DNA of 64,000 bases from Aselliscus stoliczkanus. Taxonomy: Eukaryota; Chordata; Mammalia; Chiroptera; Hipposideridae. Both the position numbers and the translations under genes were made by a program. The notes below the pieces were generated by a model. It was not told where the DNA came from and searched no databases. It saw nothing but the letters and a program-made list of their open reading frames with translations. How positions within the stretch are numbered: position 1 is the first letter of the stretch; each line of letters starts with the position of its first letter. Shown piece by piece: positions 1-10,915 of the stretch. The DNA lies in assembly GCA_033961575.1 (NCBI GenBank), contig CM066740.1:16033501-16097500 (forward strand), given 5' to 3'.

Positions 1-12
1 ATTTGGAACCTC

Positions 13-14
13 CT

Positions 15-56
<42 letters not shown>
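13..56. repeat. (ATC)n microsatellite
   Basis: About fourteen uninterrupted ATC/TCA triplets. This is a pure simple repeat and probably length-polymorphic. A second ATC array lies near 23.5 kb. Confidence 0.97.
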
Positions 57-1110
57 TCTGGACTCATATGGGCTCTCCAATCTCATACTTGATGAATACT
101 TTGTACCCATTAAAAGCAGATAAACTGTTTTCTTCCCTCCTTAAAAATCATTTGCTAAAAGATGAAAGGCTTAAAACAAAGATGAAACCTAGCAGTGTGA
201 TCATTTATAAACAGTGCTCTCAGATACCTGCTGTTCCCATTCTCCTTGCCAGTTCCTATCATTCCTCCTCAGTCCTATGATGTCTGTCTCCGGGAGCCTT
301 ATGATAACAGTGTAAACAACTAACTCCTCACAGGGCAGAGGTTAAGTCAGCCCGTGGGTCCCTTTGGCAGGCAGTATTCTCAAGACTTCTGCCTTTACTG
401 ACTTTAAATACGGGCGGCCTCCAACGTGAAGCGAAGGTCAGCAGGGTCATCCAGCATGAAAACCAGGCTCCTGATCACCCTGGTGTTATCTCATTCTCCC
501 TGACCTCACCCAGGCATTAGCTAAAGCACCGTTTATTATGTTGTCAGGTTTTTAAATATCCCTGAAAAGTTGTAGATGGCATCCGCTCACAGAAATATTC
601 AGGTGACGGTGAAGAATGGTGGGGAGAGTTTATAAGACAGTGGGGTGTCAAGAGTAGGAATATTCTGGAAAGACATTAGGAATGGGATATACATTAGAAG
701 AAATCCTAAGAGGCAGTGTAGATAAAGGCACAAAGAGTCAGCCATAGATGAGGAATTAGAATACAGAAAAGGGTAAGAAGGGCAAAGGGCAATGGAATTT
801 TCTTGAGATTTTTCATGTAAATATATTTGGGTTACACTTGGATTTTGTAAAAGCAGTTTTAATTTCTGTAAAATTTTTCCAAAGTAATTCTTTTCAACAA
901 AATGTACTCCAAAAATTACCTCACTGTATACCCTGGGAGAACCTATTTGTTTCCAGAATTTATTCAAGGATAGTTTGAATAAAATAAAGCTATGAATAGG
1001 TTAAGCCAACATATAAAATAGATTTCAGGTTTTTGGGGATCTCAGAACCTTCTTCTCCTCATATCATTCTACTTCATTCCACTTGGAGGAGCATCCTAAA
1101 ATGAGAATTT
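57..1110. other. No recognised feature
   Basis: Ordinary AT-rich non-coding DNA. A 122-codon minus-strand open frame at 599-967 has low-complexity hydrophobic composition and no motif I recognise, so I treat it as chance. I could not assign a repeat family here. Confidence 0.6.
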
Positions 1111-1600
1111 TAAAAATAGTATAAATTATGGAATATGTATACATCTATACAATGGAATACTATTTAACTATGAAAAATTATGTTGTAGAATCATGTTTCT
1201 TAAAGTATGGGTCGAGAAAGAATTGAATCAGAATCAGCTAGGGATGCCTCTGAAAAATAAAGACTTCTGGGTACTCCTCCAAGCTCATTGGTTCAAGGTC
1301 TAAAAATAGACAGTTGGACATGCTTTCTAGGTGATTCTTAGGAATAGTAAAGGTTTAGAATCATTGTAGTAGAAAAATATGCAACATTATAAGAAAGCGT
1401 TTATATAATATGTGCAGTATAATTCTAATTTTGTAAAACAGAAAAATGCATAAAAGTTCTTCTAATGGTAGAATGGTATATACACAAAAATAGGAGCAGC
1501 GGTTATCTCTAGGATGTAGAATAATAAGTGATTTTTACTTTCTTTCTTTCTAAATTTTGACTTTTTAATTTTTCTATGTGGAAATAATATATTCAGGAAA
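1111..1600 (+). mobile_element. Ancient L1 3' region, split by a MER5A insertion
   Basis: The left part (to 1190) contains the L1-typical phrase ACAATGGAATACTATTTAAC. The right part (from 1385) resumes with an L1 3'-UTR-like run that includes GGTTATCTCTAGGATG, a T-rich stretch and an A-run near 1600. The two halves are separated by the hAT element at 1191-1376. Family assignment (old L1M type) is by resemblance. Confidence 0.65.
1191..1376 (+). mobile_element. MER5A-like hAT (Charlie) non-autonomous transposon, nested in L1
   Basis: It starts TCATGTTTCTTAAAGTATGG and ends TTTAGAATCATTG, imperfect inverted ends like the MER5A pair. Its 186 bp match the family's usual size of about 190 bp. It is flanked by an 8-bp target duplication with one mismatch (TTGTAGAA at 1183-1190, TAGTAGAA at 1377-1384), as expected for hAT transposition. 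It interrupts the L1, so it is the younger of the two. Confidence 0.8.
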
Positions 1601-3149
1601 AAAAAATCTCCATTTTTCCTTAAAATATCAGGATTTGTATGGATTCTGAGGAAGGCCTTCCCGATGGTGGCTTGTTTTAAAACAAGAATAAGTGACTAGT
1701 AAGGAAGACGGTAACTTGAGGATGACAGAACACAGGAAAAAGAAAGGGTCCCCTTGAGTCAAGAACCAGGGCAGAGGTGAGAGAGGCGGACTGGGAGGGG
1801 GAAAGGAAGGGGCTTCAGCCCCACGTATTATATGTTAGAATAAGTACTTGAAACTACATTTTTTTAAAAGCCTGGAATGTTCGGGGAAGTGGAAATGTTT
1901 AAACATCCCACAGGAAAAGGTTAAACTGCAAACGATAGACCCTGTTCTCTGTTGCTTTATTTCCTTTTAAAGTTACTTCTTATCATGATGTATTTAGTGA
2001 GAAAGTATTTCTCACGTCTCACAGAGGAAGAAGGGAACTATCTCTGTCTTTCGCAGAGCAATTCACGAATAACTACTCACCATGCACTTCCTATGTAGCT
2101 TTGGGCTATGGGCCGCAAGAGATAAAAGTGTGGATCTGATCCCTTTCTTATGCTTGTTTTACATCAAGGAGGTTATACTCTAGTTGGAGAAATGTGAATC
2201 CAGTGCTCTAGGCAGTTAGCACAGTGGGTGAGGACGTGGGACAGAGGAGGGCACCTTGACACGGGAGACTGAGTAGCGGCACATGCCCTGATCAGGACTA
2301 TGCTCAAGGTGAAAGGCGGAGGGCAATGTTTTCTGACAATTTCCCGGCAAGTTGTGCTTTGATGAGGAGAGGATTACCACAGAAAACAACTGAGAGAAAG
2401 AACAGTTTCTCTGTGTCTTCTTTCTTAACTATAAATGTACACCTATTAGAGTGAGGAAGTAAATGACAGTATCCAGTAGACCACAGCGTTTTGCAAATGG
2501 CACCTTATTTTAATGTTTTATGGATGGCTAGCATCATATACCCAAAGACACTTTTGTGTGATATGTATAATTAGTAAGTCTATATTTATCTAGGTATTGT
2601 GCTAAGTATTGGGAAATGATTATTGTATCAGAATTTATTTAGGATTCGAATGTTTTGCCTTTACTTGGTCTCCTGTTCAGAAAGCTGAAAACACTCATAT
2701 CTCATCAATATTGCCTTTCAGACCTTTTCTAATCCTAAGATTAAATAGCTCTATCTATGATCCTCTCCCCAACAGACTACAAACACAAGCGGCAAGTCTA
2801 TGTAACTTTGCACTTCAGTGCATCTGTGGCAGAAGAAAATCAATGCAACAAAGCAGCACTGGGTGCCACTGTCAAACCACACGTTAATACCTGTCTATTA
2901 TATAGTGATATCGGCAACGTATTTAGGGAAGTGAATTTATAGTTTTAAAATTGTACTACATATCCCATTAATTTTTCCAACATTATCTTGAAATAAAAAG
3001 TGTAGAATGGAATTAAAGTTTCCTGGTTTGCTGATAGAATATTCTACATGAGATGCTGAGATGCTGATTACTCACGGCTATGGAGGGTATGGAGGAATAT
3101 GATTGTATTTGAAGCAACCTGCTGGTTTAGTTAGTCCAGTGAAAGAAGT
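1601..3149. other. No recognised feature
   Basis: Non-coding, AT-rich. About 2577-2615 holds a short possible L2 remnant (minus sense, around GTATTGTGCTAAGTATTGGG). Two overlapping 61-92-codon open frames near 2.6-2.9 kb lack any recognisable signature. Confidence 0.55.
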
Positions 3150-3343
3150 GGTCAACTCAATGGATCTACAGCACAGAGAACAGAGTCAACGGAATTGTAA
3201 CAGCTATATAAGACGTCAGAGGGGTAGTAGATTGCGGAAGTGGGGTTATCACTTTGTGAGGGGTGTAAGTGTCTAACTTTTACATTGTTTTGTCCACCTG
3301 AAACTAATAATAATAATAATAATGATAATAATAATAATAAAGG
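3150..3343 (+). mobile_element. L1 3' end (laurasiatherian type) with TAA-rich tail
   Basis: Contains ACAGAGTCAACGGAATTG, CAGAGGGGTAGTAGATTG and CACCTGAAACTAATAATAAT, the 3'-UTR end typical of L1s in many laurasiatherian genomes. It is 5'-truncated, and the tail has become a TAA microsatellite (3304-3341, one TGA interruption). The copy at 15880-16092 is the same family. By eye the two differ at 16 of about 138 aligned positions, so they are moderately young. Confidence 0.8.
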
Positions 3344-3975
3344 TCTATTTGAGCAACGGTTTCACTAATTGGATTTATGTCATGTCAATTAATCCAAAGC
3401 CATGTGAAGATTCAAATGTTGGCTTTTTACTCAAGATGTTGAAACATTTGGTTGATTTCACTTAAACCAAAAAGAGGCAATTCAATACAAAAAAAAAAAA
3501 AAATTTGCAAAATTGCCTGTTTTGTTTGAATAGAAAAAGCAGCCAGTTAATTGTTTGAAGTTTCAAAAAAGGGATAAGGAATTATCTATTATAAAATGTA
3601 TGTGATGCCTCTCTAATCATTTATTCTCCAGAATAAACATTCCCTTGTTGAATAAATAAGGCTGCATACAAAACACAGGCTCTGCCAGGCTCTGTATTAT
3701 TCTTGAATCTTGGGCCTAGTTCCCAGAATTCTCCATGTTCTCTTCTCCTTCCTGTGCCCCACTCCTGTGAGCAAGGAGGCCTAGACTCAGTTTCCACAAT
3801 GGCTCCTGGTCGAAAAGCGGAAGAGGAGGCTCAATCCCTGTTGTTTGTGGGTGTTTTGGTGAAAATCAGAGAAGTTGTAAGATGTTGCCCTTATTGGTTC
3901 CTTTCCAACACACCTAGTTTTGAAGGCCAGAGATCATGATCTTGAGCAAGACTGAGCCTTTCTGTTACAAGGCGG
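3344..3975. other. No recognised feature
   Basis: Unique-looking DNA with a 14-base A-tract near 3490. A 78-codon open frame at 3703-3939 has no recognisable motif. Confidence 0.55.
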
Positions 3976-4080
3976 GATAATAGCTATGTGGTAGCCCATT
4001 GGGCAAAGTTGTTTATCTTTTCAGAGCTTTAGCTTCCTTCTTTATAAAATGAGGGTAATAAGAATACTCACCCTACAGGG
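3976..4080 (+). mobile_element. MIR fragment, plus sense
   Basis: The core and 3' phrases read like diverged MIR: CAGAGCTTTAGCTTCCTTCT (from CTCAGTTTCCTCATCT), then TATAAAATGAGGGTAATAAG and CTCACCCTACAGGG. The 3' third is lost where the opposite-sense MIR begins. Confidence 0.7.
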
Positions 4081-4085
4081 GCTTA

Positions 4086-4292
4086 GGCTAGGTACTGTCC
4101 CAAGTGCTTTGCATATATTAACCTCACTTAATTCCTACAACAATCCAATGAGACAAATATGATTATCATTCCCATTTTACAGGGGAGTAGACAGAGACAT
4201 AGTTCAAGGTCAAACACTAAATGAGAGGCAAGAATTGAACCAAGGTCTATCTGATACTCAAGTCTGTGCTCCTAACCCACATGCTGTGTGCC
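4086..4292 (-). mobile_element. MIR, near full length, minus sense
   Basis: Reads as MIR in reverse: GTCCCAAGTGCTTTGCATAT, CAACAATCCAATGAG, CCCATTTTACAGGGGAGTAG, GTCTGTGCTCCTAACCCAC. It abuts a plus-sense MIR, so the two lie in opposed orientation with almost no spacer. Confidence 0.85.
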
Positions 4293-4425
4293 TCATCCTC
4301 TTTACACACACATCAAATGGCAATCCAGCTTTCATATCACACATATATGGTCTGAGGCTCCAATAAGCCTGAAGGCTGACAAGCACACACTTTGGGAGGA
4401 TAGTGGCTGAAACAAACCTTTCCCT

Positions 4426-4553
4426 AGCCGGCCGAGTGGCGCGGCGGTTAAGCGCTGGCTTGGGAAGCCAGCGGCCCCGGTTCAGGTCCCACTCATGAGG
4501 GCCAGTGACACTGCCCTCCAAAAAAAAAAAAAAAAAAGAAAAGAAAGAAACAC
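4426..4553 (+). mobile_element. SINE-A copy 1 (tRNA-derived, short form)
   Basis: The tRNA-like head contains an A-box-like GAGTGGCGCGGCGGTTAAG, an anticodon-like stem-loop (CTGGC, loop TTGGGAA, GCCAG) and a B-box-like GGTTCAGGTCCC. It closes with GGGCCAGTGACACTGCCCTC and a long A-rich tail. The loop would place GGG at the anticodon, suggesting a tRNA-Pro-like ancestor, but the source tRNA is inference. The flanking duplication is imperfect (ACAAACCTTTCCC before, ACAAACCCTTCCC after). Confidence 0.85.
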
Positions 4554-6085
4554 AAGAGTGTACAAACCCTTCCCCACATCAGCTGTTGTCCCTCTCCATT
4601 GCAGGTAGTCTGGAGATGAAATCTCAGGTACTTTCCTATGGCCTGTCTACCTGGGTACTATGGGGTGAGCCAGAAAGCAGCCACACATGGATGGGGCAGG
4701 GACACTCTCCAGAGAAGAGCGTCTGTTCCAACTGGCTGGCATCAGACCAACCTAATGAAGCACAGCTTGTATGCACAAGCCCTCTCTTCAGGAAGCATCA
4801 ATGCAGAGCAACAAAGAAAGGCACCCCTCTCCCACGTCTCTCCTAAGGAAGCTTAGTAACTCTCCTCACCTTGCAAGCCCCACCTTGGAGTTGGAGAAAC
4901 TGGTTGGTGCCCAAGGCAATCAGGGCTCAGAGTCATAGCCTACCAGTAGCAAACCTATTCTCAGATTTGCTTCCAATTATTACCTTCCTCTATGGGAATT
5001 CCGGGCATACACCTTTCACATGGCCTTGTGGAATTAGTCCTGATGGACCAGTCCAATTATCATGTTGTAGAGAATGGCCCAAAAGCCAGGAGGGCAAAGC
5101 TTCTCTTTGAGACCTCAGGACCTGCCATCATCACTTGTATCCCCTCCCCCATTTCTAGCACTGCCCCCAATGCAGACCCCCAAAGATGTCTGCCCTCCTT
5201 GGCTACATGCCTGCGACCTTCTGAAAGACTCCTCCCCCCACATTAAAACATTTCCATCTATTGTCCCATTCCCAGCTAATCTGATAAAGAAATTTACTCT
5301 GCTGTGATGATGATTTAATATGTGACATCGAGCAGCATACCAAAGGTTTTCATTTTTATGATGTATTTTTTTCCCTTGATGGCCCCTGAGTGCTTAGTAA
5401 TATCCATATGTAAAGAGAAACCACATCTTCAGCTGTTCTCATGTCCTGAAAGAGATCCTCCTAGAACCCTGATAGAAGGTTCCCAGTACTGCACATGGGA
5501 ACAGAAATTAATGCCCCATCTTTGGTTGGCGTTTACTTGGGAACTCATGCCCTCTGGGTAAGTGAAAAGTCCCCCTGAAGAGCATCTATAAATAGTTTAT
5601 TGCATGTTTAAGTGGAATGATGGACTAAGTGTTCTTAAGGTTGGTTTTTTGTTTTCTTTGTAGGAAATTTAGATTCCTATGTGCTTATTTCTTCTCCTTG
5701 TGTAAACTCTGCACACTTGTTAAAAATTTCATATATGTATATGCAAGACTTTCCAGAATAACATCCCTGGGACCAGAGGAATAATTTAACTTTAGGTTGT
5801 GTCCACACAGGCGAAGGGAAATGGTGAGTTGAAGTAATTATTGAGATTATTCCGGTAAAAATGTCCCTTTTCTGCTACTAAGGGAATAGTGCTTTTCTTT
5901 GGGTCAGAAATTTCCATGTTGCTGTTAGTCTTGTTTTCCACTCTCTACTTCGTTTGTGTAAATTATTTTTCGACTTGAATTGGTCTTGTTTTTCTCGGGG
6001 AGACGGATGTGTTGGGTAGGAAAGGAGAGGGAGGAATGGGGATAACAACTGCATTTCATTCATGGAACTAGGATCACACCCAGCT
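4554..6085. other. No recognised feature
   Basis: Non-coding. Several overlapping 60-113-codon open frames at 4.5-5.6 kb lie in a locally GC-richer stretch. None shows a domain or a consistent frame, so I read them as chance. No repeat is recognised with confidence. Confidence 0.55.
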
Positions 6086-6530
6086 TGAGGCCGAAGGAGG
6101 CTTCATTTATACATTTTAAACCATTCCAAATCTTCACCTTGGCCTGGTAATTAGATAAACCGAGACAAATGGGCCAATTGGCCCCACGGTGGCTTACTCA
6201 CGACGGCTCCAGAATAAATGCTTCCTCTCTCAATAATAAGTGCATGCCAAACCTGATAGACACTCATTTCCATGTGCTGGCTTTCTGGGCCCAGGTGATT
6301 GAATTCCTCTCTCATTTGCAGCATAAATGTGTTCTCGGTTACCGGCCATTTCAAAGCAGAAATGTTGCCTTAAGTTTGGCACGACCTGGCCTGCCTCGTT
6401 CGGGGATGATAGCTCCTTGCATGAGCTGTGTTATTGGCATAATCATTCTTTCCAATGGATCCCTGGAGGTTCCTGCCTTCCCCAGCTGCTGTGCATTTGC
6501 TCTGATGGGTTTTTAGAAATAAACAACAAA
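6086..6530. other. Repeat-free island, candidate conserved non-coding element
   Basis: No recognisable repeat, unlike its surroundings. It holds homeodomain-type GGTAATTAGATAAA, a perfect 14-bp palindrome GGGCCAATTGGCCC at 6171-6184, and CATTTGCAGCATAAATG. Open frames cross it on both strands at similar length, which argues against one coding frame. Calling it conserved or enhancer-like is inference from composition alone. Confidence 0.35.
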
Positions 6531-6574
6531 AAGTTCCCGAAGTCAAGCAATGCTTGGCAGCACTGTCAAGATGA

Positions 6575-6960
6575 GTCAAGTATCATAAGGACAGAAAGCA
6601 GAATGGGGGTCGCCAGTGGAAGTGGGCACCAGAGAGTTAGTGTCTAATGGGTTTAGAGTTTCAGTTGGGGAAGATGAAAAAGTTCTAGAGATGGATGGTG
6701 GTGATGGTTACACAACAATGTGAATGTACTTAATGCCACTGAACTCTACACTTAAAAATAGTTAAAATGGGGGCCGGCCGAGTGGCACAGTGGTTAAACA
6801 CTGGCTTGGGAAGCCAGCGGCCCTGGTTCGGTCCCACATATGAGGGCCAGTGACACTACCCTCAAAAAAAAAAAAAACGAATAAAATTTAAAAAAAAATA
6901 GTTAAAATGGTAAATTTTATGTTATGTATATTTGTCACAATAAAAAAAAATTTTTTTTAA
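6575..6960 (+). mobile_element. Old L1 3' UTR end, interrupted by SINE-A
   Basis: Reads like the 3' UTR of an old L1: GACAGAAAGCAGAATGGGGG, GAGATGGATGGTGGTGATGG, ACAATGTGAATGTACTTAAT, GCCACTGAACTCTACAC. After the SINE it continues with GGTAAATTTTATGTTATG and an A-run. Confidence 0.85.
6771..6893 (+). mobile_element. SINE-A copy 2, nested in L1
   Basis: Begins GGGCCGGCCGAGTGGCACAG, with the anticodon-like TTGGGAA loop, B-box-like GGTTCGGTCCC, GGGCCAGTGACACTACCCTC and an A-rich tail with two interruptions. It is flanked by a perfect 17-bp target duplication, AAAAATAGTTAAAATGG (6754-6770 and 6894-6910), which fixes both boundaries and shows L1-machinery insertion. Confidence 0.95.
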
Positions 6961-7955
6961 GTCAAGTCCATTTACAGCATTGGTCAACATTTCATGAGAC
7001 CGTCTCTCTTGTCATGGAAATGTTTCTTGAGTTCCCCCAGTTTTGGATACTGACTTTTCTGTCCTAACTCAAGGTCTGTTGTTGGCTCTCTTTGCATTTT
7101 ACTATTCAAAGATCAGGTCAAAGATACAGAGTGGCAGGATATAGGCTATGTGGATTCAAACTGAAAATAAGAATGGGTTTCTCAATTGATTGTCTACTTA
7201 TGTAGGGCAAGGGTTATACCTGTGGATTCAGTCATAACTCAGGGCACTAGAAACCTGGAGCTTTTGGCTGTTTTTAAATGTATGTAGAGAACTGGGAACT
7301 TCTCCTGGGTTTGATGTGAGTCTTAGCTAGACCTTCAGATTTTCTTCCCATAACCCCTGTGGATATGCCTTGCCTTGTGCATTTTCTCAGACCATCGAAT
7401 TACTGGCTAGTATCTAATTCAGTGAGTTAGTTAAGAGACATTGTTCTGCATTTAAATAAAATCAAAAAAGCTCACCAAAGAAATATATTTCTTCCCAGAT
7501 AATGTACACGATCTTGTTTATTTTGTGGGAGTATGGTTGTTTTGTTGGTTTGTTTCCTTTTAGTTATTTACACATCAAAACTCTTCATGAGGCTATTTTA
7601 ACAAAGAGATGGAACTGACGATAGAGTCAAATAAGGGTCTCTACAAAGATTTTTGGAACTACCTTAGAGTGTTCTTTAAAGCACATTCCTTACTTTACAA
7701 AAAATGCAATTACATTTCTTGCAGCCCCTAAGGAATTTTGCTTAAGTGCAGTACATTGCTCCAAATGGAAAGCAAAGGGAAAACCGAGTATGCTAAAGCC
7801 CCGGCAGAATACCGATCAGTGATAATGCTCTCTCCCACCTTCTGCTCTGCCATTATTTCCACAGTTAAGTAGTTACCCAACAGCAACGCTGACACAAGTA
7901 CCTGTGCTCTTGCATCAAAATCTCACTTAATGAGACCAACTCGTGTGTAGCAACT
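6961..7955. other. No recognised feature
   Basis: AT-rich unique-looking DNA with no long open frame and no repeat family I can name. Confidence 0.55.
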
Positions 7956-8220
7956 GCTGTTTTGAATCATTTCTGCAGACAAGATGAAGTCATTATGGAT
8001 CGGCATTGCATCTTTTTCAAATTATTAATTTGAAAAGCCAAAAATGGCCCCCAGCCGATTCAAAGCAAGAACATTCAGAAAGATGCACCGGCTGTTGGAG
8101 TTTTCACTGAACCCTCTGAACATAATAACCCTTACGTCTGCCTCTGAAAGATTCAGGATCTGCGGGAGAAAGAAAGCTTTACATAGCCGGCTGTGCTCCC
8201 AGTAAGTGGACACCGCACAT
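7956..8220. other. Repeat-free island, candidate conserved non-coding element
   Basis: Contains a perfect 10-bp-arm inverted repeat with a 3-base centre (TTTTCAAATT at 8014-8023, AATTTGAAAA at 8027-8036). Around it is mixed-complexity sequence with no repeat signature. Function is inferred only from appearance. Confidence 0.3.
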
Positions 8221-9505
8221 GAGAAAAAGACACATTGATCATAGGCACAAAAAGTAGGTGTGTTAGTATTTTAAGACTTTAACTTTTAAATGATCCCCTC
8301 AATCACTGAGCCACAATTTCAAGGTTTTTGCGCTGGTGTTTTACTTTTATCCTATTACCTTTTAGGATATTACCTCTGTCTTATTCATCTGCCTGGGGGT
8401 GCTCCCAACATATTTACAACATCATGCGCACTATTTACATGTCATGTGCTTCATAAATATACACCAATATATCATTTCCCCTGATTTTAAACTCAGAATT
8501 CTGACTTTAAGTTTCTGTTTCTCCATATCTGAATCCCCCACATCCTTCCTCCTCCACTGACACCCTCCATCCTCAAAATAAAAGTAACTAAGAGATGAAG
8601 AGACCCCGCAAGGAAGGGGTGAGGTGAGCTGAGTTAATAGCATATTAACTGGAGCTTTAAATGAAAGAGATGCCTTTAATAACTAAGTCCATCTTCCTAT
8701 AGAAGCAAAGTCTGACAGTCTTGATGAGAAAAAATGTCATCTTGTTCATGAATGGTTTAGTATCTTACATGTGTCTGAAATCTCTATGTGCTCAAAGGAA
8801 ATAGATGGATCCTCTTGAAAGCAATAAATGAGATGACAATTTAGATGGTGTCATTGACTGACCTCCAGGAGAGATCAAGAATTGATTACCAAACATCATA
8901 TGATAGGTCCATAATGCCCTGCCTGGAAAGAAAGAAAATGAAATCAAATATCCTAATCATATCCTGAACTGGACATGAAGCAGGGGGAATGGAGCAGGGA
9001 AGAGAGAGAAGAAAGATACAGCTGACCTCACATATGGGATCTGTGTAGTCTTTTCAATTTTCATTAAACTGCTGAGAAAGATAAGGAATATCAAGAGCAC
9101 TCAAAAAAGCATATATTAATTTTATTTCGCACTTAATAAGAGCAGTTGCCATTTCAGCACAATTTCTTTTAAAATCATTTTTGTCTAATTTCTATAGGTT
9201 GCATTGTTATCTTTAGTTTTATTAACACATTTTTATTGCTTTGTTTCTGGGCTCTTTTATTTTAGTATCAGGTTCACAGTTTTGTCTTCAGTCTCCTAAA
9301 ATCCACTTAAGCCTCTGCCACTTTGTGGTAAGCCCTTTTTTTAAATCTAGAATTTCATAAAAAGTGTTTCAAGGACCCATCAGCTGTAGCCGGCTGTTTG
9401 CTGAGCTATTGCAAATGGAAAATTGATCTAAAAACACAAAGATATGTTTCCAGCTTTAAAATTTTTTTTTCTAGGAGATAGGAAACAAAAGCGAGAACTA
9501 AAGGA

Positions 9506-9506
<1 letters not shown>
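8221..9506. other. No recognised feature
   Basis: Non-coding AT-rich DNA. Open frames of 62-70 codons on both strands near 8.3-8.6 kb show no motif. Confidence 0.55.

Positions 9507-9536
<30 letters not shown>
9507..9536. repeat. (TG)n microsatellite
   Basis: Fifteen uninterrupted TG units, followed by CGCTGAGG. Confidence 0.97.
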
Positions 9537-9539
<3 letters not shown>

Positions 9540-9854
9540 TGAGGAAGGAAATGTAGACAGGAAATAATTTTTCTATGTTCAGGATAAATGCTCATATACT
9601 GACAATTAGCTCTACTAGCCCAGAATTATTTCTGAAAACTATACAATAACAAGTCTTCATAAAACTTTTTACAAGCCATTACATCTGAATCAGACTTGAC
9701 TTTGGCTGTCCAAAGTCCTATAGGATGAACTGGCAAAGGTTAGTGTTTCTCAGGGGCAAAAAGTTTAAAGAAGTACTTAAGTTAGAAGTCAGCAGCTAGT
9801 ATGAAGTAGTCTAGCCATCAGGTGCTTAAACAGCAGTTGGTCCATCTCCCGGTT

Positions 9855-9932
9855 GTAGCTAGCCTGTCACTCTGAGCCAGCCTTTTAGGCTTCAGCCTCA
9901 AGTTCCTAATCTGTAAATTGGTATTACCAAAC
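9855..9932 (+). mobile_element. MIR fragment, plus sense
   Basis: AGCCTCAAGTTCCTAATCTG followed by TAAATTGGTATTACC resembles the MIR core CTCAGTTTCCTCATCTGTAAAATGG phrase, diverged. Confidence 0.6.
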
Positions 9933-10750
9933 TGCTCATCTGAATTTTAACTTCCTCCAGTCCTCTCTGTCCTGAACAGTGGAAATTGTAGTTTGAAATC
10001 CTCCTCCCTAACCCCCTTGTTTTTGAAGTTCCTGGGGGATGATTTAGATCTTTAATGATTTGCACTGTTGCAAAGCGCTAGGCACAATGATCCCTCCAAC
10101 ATGTAAAACATGCAAAGTCCAGAAACAATCCAGAAGTGCCTATATCTTCTCACATGTAACAGTAAAAATTCTGCATAACCACAGCCCCTGCTAATTTTGT
10201 TTCTAATCTATTTTAATTTTCTTCTTCTTTTGTTGTCCCTGAAGGAGAGTAAGAATTTGGAAATATAACAAATCAAGAAGTAAGGTATGATTACAGATGA
10301 TCTTTATTTCCCTCTTGTACCTTTCTGTTTTTCAAGCTCTCTCTAACTAACATGTGTTATTTTTAAAAAACCAAAATAAGAATGAGAAACCAAAAAAGAG
10401 TAAGATATTAACAAATATTCAAAAGTCAGACTTTATTTTAATTTAGACATAAGGTTGAGTTTCAGAAATCCAGGAAAATGTTAAAAATCAAGCATCTCTT
10501 TCTAAAAATGATAGCTCAAAAAATGAGGACGTCCAACTCTATGTGGAAAATATTGTATGTGATAAGTTTGGTATGTTTTGATCTTTTTGTCTTAGGGTAT
10601 TCTCAATTTCTTTTCATATATAGTTTTCTAATCTGATTCATTTGATAGGGGATATCAAGTCCAAAATCATAATTCTTTTGTTTTAGAATATTGCTCCCAT
10701 AGTACCACCTGACGTATCTATCTGGCTATATTTATTTATTTGTTAATTTC
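9933..10750. other. No recognised feature
   Basis: AT-rich non-coding DNA. No repeat or gene is recognised. Confidence 0.55.
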
Positions 10751-10915
10751 TCCCTTCACTAGAATATTCTATTCATGACGGCAGGGACAATGGCTTTCTA
10801 CCATATCTCAGAAGCTTGAAATGGTGCAAAGCACAAAGTTGGTGCTCAATAAATGTTTGCAAAATGACTGGTACTCAATAAATGTTTGCAGAATGATCAA
10901 GTGAATGAATGTTTA
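10751..10915 (+). mobile_element. L2 3' end with a tandem duplication of its terminus
   Basis: CTCCCTTCACTAGAATATTC, GACGGCAGGGACAATGG and GCTCAATAAATGTTTGC are diverged L2 3'-end phrases. The last 29 bp are present twice in tandem (10841-10869 and 10870-10898), each carrying CTCAATAAATGTTTGCA. A tail of GTGAATGAATG follows, as is usual for L2. Confidence 0.85.

Noticed and set aside
4426..4553. SINE-A head as a functional tRNA gene
   Set aside because: It has A- and B-box-like sequences and an anticodon-like stem, but no proper acceptor stem closure. It occurs as A-tailed dispersed copies with target duplications.
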